The position numbers were made by a program, and so were the translations under genes. This document shows, piece after piece, positions 55,847 through 64,000 of a stretch of DNA of 64,000 nt (position 1 is the first letter of the stretch; each line of letters begins with the position of its first letter). The stretch is from Ascaphus truei (lineage: Eukaryota; Chordata; Amphibia; Anura; Ascaphidae). Below the pieces are notes generated by a model that worked only from the letters and a program-made list of their open reading frames with translations, did no database searches and was not told the DNA's origin. The stretch lies in the NCBI GenBank assembly GCA_036426205.1, contig CM071569.1, positions 285,256,418 through 285,320,417 on the forward strand, in the 5' to 3' direction.

Positions 55847-56454
55847 GCCCAGTAGGCAGGGGCTGTAACTCTTAATGTTTGGTGATACTTCTTTTTTCTG
55901 TTGCCAGTTAGCTGATGGGACAGTTCTTTTGGTATTTTAAAAACGTTTTGGGAACAGTAATCGGCAAAGAAATGGTCCACTGGTACTGTCCGGTACTTTG
56001 GAAGGTGCCGTTCCATAAAGGACTGCATTACACGAATGGCAGTGATATATAGAAATGGTAAATACCGGATAATTAGACTTTTTTAATGGAAATAAAAATT
56101 GACAGACATGCATTTTATTTATTTTTTAAATTTGTGATAACAAAACCAAAGAGCGCATGAGTGTGTCTGCATGTCTTCCACAGATCCCCCAAACCTACTT
56201 CATTCATCCCATAATCCCATTATTTATTTGTTAAATTACAATATAAGGATTCTGTGTGACGACATGCAACAAAATATAATGGTTGCGTCACTTCTAGCTT
56301 CTTATTTATGGCATTAACTTGATCTCCCTGGAGTTTTCCTCCTAACATAAAGAGGAAACCATCTTTCAAACGAAAATAAATACCAGAAGAAGAGGATAAG
56401 CTTTAATGAGGCAATCCAAGCCGGCAATGTTTTTTGCAAAGTCCCCCCCCCCCC
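55847..56454. other. Unique DNA, no feature recognised
   Basis: AT-rich sequence. No borders or coding evidence. Confidence 0.4.
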
Positions 56455-56825
56455 CCTCATATAGCATTGATGCTGGGGGTCTCCAGAGCTGAACCCTGTT
56501 AATGTTACCTCCGAGGACCCCCTGCTTCTCGAGATGCTTACCTATTAGATGGTGGTAGCAGCTCTCCTTGGCTACCAGGGATCTCGTATTGGCCGCTGTT
56601 CAAAGCTCCCGGCGCCCTGCGAGCCAACAGGAAGCTGTCATCGGTGCGGCTTCCTGTCGGCCCATGTGACTGCGGGAGCTTTAAACTTTAAAGCCCTTCT
56701 AGCTCAGCCAAACCCAGAGAAGCTACCGGCACCTACTACGGAGGTAAGTATCTCTGGAAGCAGGGGGTCCCCGGAGCTGAAATTAATGGGGTTCAATTTT
56801 GAAGACCCCCCCCTGCTTCAACCCT
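56455..56825. mobile_element. Fold-back MITE, AGCAGGGGGTCTC family
   Basis: Left arm GGGGGTCTCCAGAGCTGAACC and right arm AGCAGGGGGTCCCCGGAGCT...CCCCCTGCTTCAACCCTAT; inner arms GCCAACAGGAAGCTGTC and GGCTTCCTGTCGGCCC. It aligns end to end with 13338-13688. Confidence 0.75.
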
Positions 56826-57929
56826 ATGTTCTAGAAACAATCAATGGCTTGGATCCCCCCTTTGAATCTGGAGGCGGGTAGACTCGGGAAATGTGAAGAC
56901 ATTATGTTTTAACTGATGAACAGCCTTCCAGCGCAATAGGGACATCCACGGTGACAACGTCAGAGGATGGACACAAGGAAGCTCTGAATAAAGGTTAGGG
57001 GGAATATTTACTGCAGCAGGGTCTTAGTGATCTGAAATAAAGCCCATTCATTTGTAAGGGTTGTGTCGTTTCTTCCAGAGCCGGGAGGTGTCATTGAATA
57101 TCGCCACGTAGTAACTAGGGGTTAATATCTCTCAAAGTCTATGATGTTAATGACAGGTAGTGACAAAGGGAATCACAATGGCCCTCTCATGCGTGTAGTC
57201 TCTATGTAACAGTCGAACGCTCCTAGCACGGGCGGACATCAGGAAAACTCCATGCGGCTGAAGGTTTAGATCTAACATTCTGCCATTGATCTAAAGTTCA
57301 CCTGTCAGAACTCAGCTAGATAACCTGCAGGAAATACTCTGAGACCTTTTGTCCCCTCCCAGATTCCCACATGGGGTCGCTGGTCCATCTGTTGGGGAAG
57401 GTAGAGAAGACGGGAAATAAAATGTCAGCTCCACCTTTCTTCCCATCTTTATGATTCAACATTACATCAATGCATCTATCTTCCATTATTCGGAAGTGGG
57501 GGGTTTTCAGGAGATGAACATGTCAATTGTTGCTTCTTTTATCCCACTCTGTATTACCAACTTGTGTGTAATAATCTGAACATTCTCTCGTCTGTAAGGT
57601 TTATTTACAAATGTGGGGATTAAAAGGTGGTGCAGATAGCAAAATCCAGGCACAGGCTTCAAATGGTGCTTGTATATCTCAGATGACCAATAATGACTCT
57701 GCAGCTAATTATGTTATTTCTTAACGATGTATCACATCGTGTCTGATCAAAACCATCTTCTATTTATAAACACACTATTGAATGTCTGCCTTTCCAGAAA
57801 GCATTATAGGCTCTCGTCAAATATTCATTATTTGCATTAAAAATGCAGGTATGTCAGACGTGGCAAAGTAAGGAGAGTTTTTAACAGTCGGTTGATTATA
57901 TAAATGTTGTATAATGATTAAGGAGGGAA
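56826..57929. other. Unique DNA, no feature recognised
   Basis: No repeat border, exon or tandem structure was seen. Confidence 0.45.
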
Positions 57930-58350
57930 AAAAAGCACTGTCCACCGCTATGAGTCACATCTGGTGGGATTGTCCAGTAATCTCTATAACTTGGTCTCAG
58001 ATATTTACTATTTTCTGTGATATGTGTAGCATCCTTAACGGCACCTGTGAAACATTTTGTTATATCTGGTCTCTCTGGGATAATTCTATTTACTCCCGAA
58101 CCCCAGACTTTACATTGTGGCTGTGAGCACTGTCTCTTTATATTACTCTTTGGTTCAAGTGCTAGAGCTACAATTATACAGATGCAGCAAGACTTGCCGA
58201 GCTCTGGAGCTACGGCCGAACAAGTCAAAATCCGCGGCTTTCGGAGATGGTGTCTGACATCCACGGTCATGCTGTGGGTCCATGCTTCCGGATTGGAACC
58301 TCGCAGCATTAATCCTTGGGCGCCAGGGGCCACCACGGTCATGTGATCGT
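57930..58350 (+). pseudogene. L1-like LINE ORF2 C-terminal remnant
   Basis: SHIWWDCPVISITWSQIFT matches the cysteine-containing IWWDCPxIxxFW block at the end of L1-type ORF2 proteins. It is followed, after frameshifts, by LCCHCLFILLFG-like text, QQDLPSSGATAEQVKIRGF and PRSINPWAPGA. No poly(A) tail directly follows. Confidence 0.75.
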
Positions 58351-58431
58351 GGCTTACTCCAGTGCCAAAGACCGTCTTCTTTGCTACATCTGTATCTGCT
58401 TTAGATACAGCAAACTGGGTAAGATAAAGAT

Positions 58432-58612
58432 TCAGTAGTCGGCACTCCGGAGGTCTTGGTATAACTGCAACAGCTTAATGTAGGATCAACATTTCGAGAC
58501 CTCCTTGGACCTTGTACCTTGTACCTTGACAAAGGTCTAAGGAGGAAACCGAAACGTTGATCCTACATTAAACCACGTTTATAGCAAGACCTCTGGACTG
58601 CAGACTATTACT
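58432..58612. mobile_element. Inverted pair of hairpin-led units
   Basis: Left (minus) and right (plus) arms share GAAACGTTGATCCTACATTA and, further out, AAGACCTC(C/T)GGA(C/G)TGC. Each begins at the centre with the hairpin module (minus 58510-58488; plus 58525-58556, stem GGTCT/GAAACC). CTTGTAC is repeated at the junction. No clean target duplication. Confidence 0.65.
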
Positions 58613-59259
58613 TTGCTTATCTGAACGCTGTGTTTTTGTGGCGGTCCTGAACACCCAGAGAAGATTGCAGTGAAAATAATTGGAGTTCTCCTTTGAATCC
58701 ACCACTAAGATAAAGGTGTGACAATGTTAACTGGATGATCCCATTGACGTACTGGTTTATTTTGCTCCCCCTTTCCTCCATTCTGTATCCCTTCCTTTGT
58801 CTTCTATATTAAAAAAAAAATATTGCAAAATAAACCATATAATAACAAAAAGTGTGTGTGTGTGCCGAGCACGCACATTTTAAGTGAAACTTCTGTCTTT
58901 TTTCCCTGTTTTGTCACAGAAATTGTATTTGTGATTGTCACGGGAGACCAGGCATTTACACCTTTTAAACCGGGATCATAACATTGAGCAAAATAAGGAG
59001 GTAAAATAAATTGTGATTTATTCCTTGGAAACAGACGTACACACAATGGATTACATTATACAATGGAAAAACGCACTTACTGGGGGTTTGGGTGACAAAA
59101 CTAGCCTTTCCTAGCTTCTACAGCCCATAAAACAAAGTATTTAGGTTAAAGGGGTTTAGCCCGCAAAGTCCTGGAACTCAAATCGGCATGAGTTACCAGA
59201 CGCCACCGCTGTATCTCTTCCGGAGATGCCAAAATTCCTTGACCAGGAGAAAGTAACAA

Positions 59260-61165
59260 ACGTCCTGGTACTCTTTTCGACGTGTAGTTCCAGCCGTGAC
59301 CACTACGTTCTCTTTTTAGAACTTCCTTCTCTTACTACAACGCTGCCTTATCACTTGCCAAGCAAACAGATTTATCACCTATTAGACCCACACTGCCCTC
59401 CAGCCCCCAATGTATCTACTTTTAATGTATTTGCCAACCCACATCTGCTCCTCTCCCTGCCTTTATTGCTCATGATTTAACACCCTATTTTATAGATAAA
59501 ATTGATGGTACGCACCCTGAAATCATAACCTGTCGGGCCCTATCCTTACCAACACACACACCCCATGCTCCCAAAACAATACTGGTAACCTTCTCAACAG
59601 TGAGGGACAAGTCTCCTGTCTACTCCCCTCCTCACTTTCTACAACCTGCCCACGTGACCCTATTCTTTCACATCTCCTCTGCTCCCTCTTCCCCACTGTA
59701 ATTTCTATGTTAACTCCATCTTCTCTCCCCACACTGGTGTATTCCTCTCATCCTTCAATCATGTACTGTAACCCCTGTGCTGCTTTAACACCCCTCCAGC
59801 AACCACCCTCCCTTCTCTCTCTTGCCACCAGACTATGAATACAACCGCATGCTAGATCTTCTATCTGCTAACTCACTCCTCGACCTTCAAGTAGTCTCAA
59901 TTCCACCTACTGCCTTAGCAAAAGTAGCCAAATACCTTTTAACAAGGAAATCCAAGTGGCACTTCCCATTACTCATTCTCTTTGACACTGTAGATCGTCC
60001 CCTTCTCCTCCATACTCAATTTATTGGTCTCCAACTTTCAGTAATACAGCTTCCTCTCTCTTTGTTCCCATTCTATCTGTCTAGCCGTTGCTACAGTGTT
60101 TCCATTTCTGGTACCTCCTCCTCTCAACTCCCCCTTTTCTGTTAGGTAGGGCCACACATGCACCTCTTCCCTCTATATCACCTTGTTTGGTGAACTAATC
60201 CCCTTTTTTTTTTGGTTTCCATAATCCTCTTCATGCTAATGATACCCAAATCTGTCTGTCCTCTCCAGATCTGTCTCTCTCTCCCCAGTACTGTTTCACT
60301 AATTGTCTCTCTCTGCTGTCTCCTCCTGCCTGTCTCACCAATTAGTCAAGCTCAATATGTCCAACACAGAATTTCTCATTTTAACCCACCAATGCCATCC
60401 CTACACAGACATTCACACTAAACATTGATGAATCCCCCACCGCTTCAACACCCCATTACGGATGCCAAGAGCCATCTTTCTTTCCCCTCTCTCTCAGTCA
60501 TCCCACACATGCAGTCCCTGAACAAATCACAACCCCTTTCACACTGCAGAGATTACCAAATCCCAATCCACTCATAATATCCCACAACTGTAGTCTCTTC
60601 CTCGCTGGTCTTCCCCCGGACCGCTCTCTCTGCGTCCACTCTACATCATCAACCCCTATCATCCGGAATAAAATCTAATATTCTGGTGCTCACATCAAAA
60701 GGTCTCCTCCACAACGCAGCCCCTCCATATATCTCAGAACTGAACTCCAAATATGCCCACCGATGCCCTCTTGGCTCTAACCCATGATCGCCTCCTATCC
60801 CCTCATAACCTCCTCCTACTCCCGCCTCCGAAACTTCTCCCGAGAGGCGCCACGCCTATGAAATTCCCTAGAAAGCAACAACAGTCTCTCCCCCCTCCCC
60901 CCCCTTCCACACATTTACACATAACCTGGAAAATCTCTTCTTCAAGGAAGTTTATGTATAGCCTACCTGGGATCCTCAATCTTCTATCACCTGCCTTTAC
61001 TATAAGGCTATACAGCTACAGGTATATACACCCCAGCTGCTTGGTTCATTGCTAGCAGCTCTCAGAAACACACCAACCTTCTCCTCCCCCCTGTACCTCA
61101 GATTTCCACGCTCCTTTCCTCATAGATTGTAAGCTCCATGGGGCAGGACCCTCTTTACTTAAAGA
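59260..61165 (+). pseudogene. CR1/L2-type LINE ORF2, heavily decayed
   Basis: The whole 1.9 kb follows the order of a LINE reverse transcriptase gene without a long open frame. In order: YNRMLDLLSANSLLDLQ, FPLLILFDTVDRPLLLHTQF (active-site region A), a degenerate HANDTQICLSSPDL where YADDTQIYLSSPDL-like text is expected (catalytic Asp pair lost), LVKLNMSNTEFL-like text, and LLHNAAPPYISELNSKYA. The 3' UTR has ATAGATTGTAAGCTCC, GGGGCAGGACC. It is an old copy with many indels. Confidence 0.85.
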
Positions 61166-61687
61166 AGAACACTGGGAAAGTGAAAATGAGAGGATTATAC
61201 TGTGGCACTCTTAATAAATATCTCCCACAAACAAAGAATTAGAACAAAATTCACAAAACGAACAGTATATACTGATTGAAAACTGCATAAGCTGCCTTTT
61301 ATTTCATACATCAAAACATCAGACATTTAATAGAAAAACATCTAAAACTGGTACACTGGTATGTCACACTAAAATATACCCACTCTAGCACATAATACAC
61401 AACATAATCCCATGCGAGTGTGAAGTTATATGATATCCATGTACTAACTTTGTATCTATTGATGATATAGGAAAGATCAATATCACAATCATTATTGTCC
61501 CTGTTCCCTTCAGCACAATGAATACGTGATTACTGACACGGAGTTTAGCGAGCGCACCCTTCTCTGAGAATAACCTTATATAAAGCTATTCCCAGTAGGG
61601 CCGCGCACTGAGCTCGGTGGGAATAATCACGAATTCGTGGGCTGAAGGGAACAGGGAAAATAACAGATGGTAATTCCTATTCATGTA
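61166..61687. other. Unique DNA, no feature recognised
   Basis: AT-rich. ATATACTGTTCGTTTTGTG-like short inversions relative to 62200-62280 are weak. Confidence 0.35.
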
Positions 61688-61862
61688 CAGCTGGGGCTCT
61701 CAACGCCAGTCCTCGAGACCCCCAACAGGTCAGGTTTTAAGGATGTCCCTGCTTCAGCACAGGTGGCTCAGTCTTTGACTGCAGCACCTGTGCCGAAGCA
61801 GGGATATCCTTAGAACCTAACCTGTTGGGGGGTCTCGAGGACTGTCGTGGAGCCCCCTGCTG
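61688..61862. mobile_element. hAT-like MITE
   Basis: Family of 17130 and 40886: GGGGCTCTCAACGCCAGTCC at the left, GGACTGTCGTGGAGCCCC at the right, and inner arms CCCTGCTTCAGCACAGGTGG and CACCTGTGCCGAAGCAGGG. Confidence 0.8.
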
Positions 61863-63120
61863 TACATGACTCGTGTTGGGGATTAGTGCTGTATGCGCCG
61901 TGGCAATGAGAGGCTCTGCGTATTGCTGTTCTCGTAGCGTATCAAGCATATCCCCCTCCGGGAAGATTCTCGTGTTACCCCGCTATAGATCCTGTTTTGG
62001 ACTTAGTCCATTTTTTGGAGGAATTCTTTTGATCTTTCACATATCATCAATACATGCTAAGTTTGCATAGGGATATCACTTCATATTCGTATTGTATGAT
62101 ATCATGTATTATGTGCAATAGTGGGTATATTTTAGTGTGACATAGTATTGGGATATATCATGAGTTACTGGTCTCAGTTTTAGTTGTATTTCTATTAAAT
62201 GTCTAATGTTTTGATGTCTGACAAACAAAAGCTTATGAATTTTTCAACCAATATATACTTTTTTTTGTGGGAGGTATATATGAAGTGCCACTATATACTG
62301 CTTTCATTCTCCCCATGTTCTTTTCTCTCCTTTCTTCTGTTTTGTCATCTTTACGTATAGATGTTATAGGAGTTTTTTGAGCACCACCAAGTTCAGTGAG
62401 AACAACATGAACAAATACCTCAAGGGGTTACGTACCCACCACACGATCACGTTCATTGGTTAGAAGTGGAGGCAAAGATGTTTGTATACCGACTGTGCAA
62501 GTGTATGCTAATGTTGATATTCTAGTGTGCTGCAAAATATATCGGTGCTTTATAAATAAATCATAATAGCAATAATTTCAGCTTTATTAATTATTAACGG
62601 CCGTTAGCATTAACAAGAGCTTGGCACTGTGTTATTCTACTGGCTACGTGCTTGGCTACAGAGACAATATTTTACGATACTAGGAGGCTGAAAGATATCC
62701 GCCCTTAAAACGTAAGCCTGTGATATTCGCGTGTACAGTACACGTGTGCATATTTCCTGAAACAGGAAATAACTATGCGGATAGTTAATATTCTCTCCGT
62801 GCGTTGTGAGAAATGTCATGCAGTTATCATGCATTCTAGTTATACTGTATACATATTGAAATGAGGTGGAACTATTTCTAAGCGCAGGGAAGACCATTGT
62901 ATTGTATGCAGGATAGGGGTCTGAGTGAGAAATATATTGTTTACTCCGCTCGCACCTAGAAAACTCTTTAATGGAAACAGGTGAAATTATTTTAAATCTG
63001 GGCTATTTCCATCATTCTAAAATTAGCTTTCTGCTTCACAGGAATATGTCTGTTCATTATTATAATTCCCCTTCCTCACACCTCTATACTCAAAACAGAA
63101 GGAATAATTACTTGCTGTAT
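61863..63120. other. Unique DNA, no feature recognised
   Basis: AT-rich sequence with short frames only. Confidence 0.4.
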
Positions 63121-64000
63121 GCTCTTAAGGGGTATTCCGGGTGGCACTTTTTTTTTTAAATACAGAATTTGACTACCTTTAAGGAAAAGTAAGTACCCAA
63201 GCTGCCGATCGATCCGCTCTCCTGTGATCGATCGGCAAAGATCACTCTCCCTGGGTTCACGTAATGGCTGACTTTGAATCTGTCCTGCAGTCAGTGGAAC
63301 ATAACAACTACGTTATAACCAGTGCTCTGTACATTAAAACTCATTAAAATGACATTAAGAGTTGGAAAACGGGAAACAAATGCAGTCAGGATTATCTCAT
63401 ACTAAAGAACTGATATATATAAAAAAAAATATGTCTTTTAATACGCCTTTCTTTCTTCCTTTCTTTCTCAAACACACTCTCTCTTTCCCTTTGTTATCTG
63501 ATATTACTCTTGTTTCCTGAACATATGTTTGTAAACGTGTATAGCCTGGCCTATCGGTAGCTATTTCTTTTTCTGGGCCTTTCCTCTGTCAGTCCTGTTA
63601 GTGCACGCAGTGGAAAGGTTAATTCCACCATTAGGCCTGCATGTGTATTTCAGCCTTGAATGTTGTATCAATATTCGAGGGTGGGCCTTGCAACTCTGAG
63701 GCTGTCAATCTAAGGGGTGGATATTGGTTGGAACGCCCCCTACTGTGTGTGGGCCAATCTGTATCCGGCTCTGGCTTGTACTGAGTCAGAGTTAGAGACA
63801 CTCCCCAAGGATGTTCAAATTGGGACATGCCTCCTAAATTAGAGTGTCAGTTAGTGTTCAGTTAGTTAGGGTTGAGACAGGGAGGAGACAACATATGAAG
63901 AAACCGTCTCTCCCTTCCCCATGCTACCAGGGGGAGGGAGGGGATATCATGCCGCTTAGGCCAAGAGAATAGGAAGCAGGGATGAGAATGAGTAATGCAG
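63121..64000. other. Possible MITE edge and LTR-like sequence running off the window
   Basis: TTAAGGGGTATTCCGGGTGG (63125) looks like a TTAA-bordered MITE end, with the palindrome GCCGATCGATC/GATCGATCGGC at 63204-63237. 63600-64000 resembles LTR or leader sequence (GTGTCAGTTAGTGTTCAGTT), but no border lies inside the window. Confidence 0.3.

Overview
This is gene-poor nuclear DNA from a vertebrate, most likely an anuran amphibian. The evidence is the repeat content: Tc1/mariner, Tigger-like, hAT-like and Harbinger-like DNA transposons; CR1/L2/Rex-like, RTE-like and L1-like LINE remnants; several LTR retroelements with solo LTRs; a tRNA-derived SINE; and a hairpin-led repeat resembling Penelope-like elements. 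No bacterial operons, rRNA genes, CRISPR arrays or intact host multi-exon genes are visible. The only likely host coding sequence is one terminal exon at 12835-13018 (+), followed by a poly(A) signal. Whole-species assignment is inference; all calls rest on reading the sequence.

Layout. 1-3426: an LTR retroelement, cut by the window edge, with a Gag-like reading frame, a second unrecognised frame and no visible polymerase. 3473-3884: a Tigger-like MITE. 4337-8018: a large TA-flanked element with inverted minisatellites near both ends and a nested hairpin-led unit. 8.3-9.0 kb: nested repeats including an almost perfect palindrome. 9.07-10.24 kb: a dead Tc1 copy. 11.4-12.7 kb: a minus-strand LINE with recognisable reverse transcriptase. 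12.8-13.2 kb: the putative host exon. 14.1-15.2 kb: a G-rich GACT/GGGT tandem array. 17.4-19.0 kb: a tandem array split by a 1-kb fold-back insertion. 19-30 kb: LINE tails, a 135-bp hairpin-led insertion and a solo LTR. 30.1-33.4 kb: a Harbinger-like element (minus strand) encoding a three-exon Myb/SANT-like protein. 33.5-35.2 kb: a deleted Ty3/gypsy remnant and another LINE fragment. 37.0-40.1 kb: minisatellites, including 2.4 kb with a 12-bp unit. 41-54 kb: three solo LTRs with 4-bp target duplications, hAT MITEs and an RTE fragment. 56-62 kb: a fold-back MITE, an L1-like ORF2 tail, a 1.9-kb decayed CR1/L2-like LINE and another hAT MITE.

Recurring themes. (i) About ten copies of a short module occur: TGAnnAAG, a self-complementary hairpin whose arms differ between copies but still pair, then GAAACG or GAAAGC. 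Several lie head-to-head, and three insertions carrying the module have 14-18-bp target duplications. The order of parts is like a hammerhead ribozyme core, but key positions are altered in many copies. (ii) Four LTR copies (one element end and three solo LTRs) begin TGTAG and end GTTACA. (iii) A fold-back family built around AGCAGGGGGTCTC recurs at least five times. Most apparent long reading frames in the simple repeats are artefacts.
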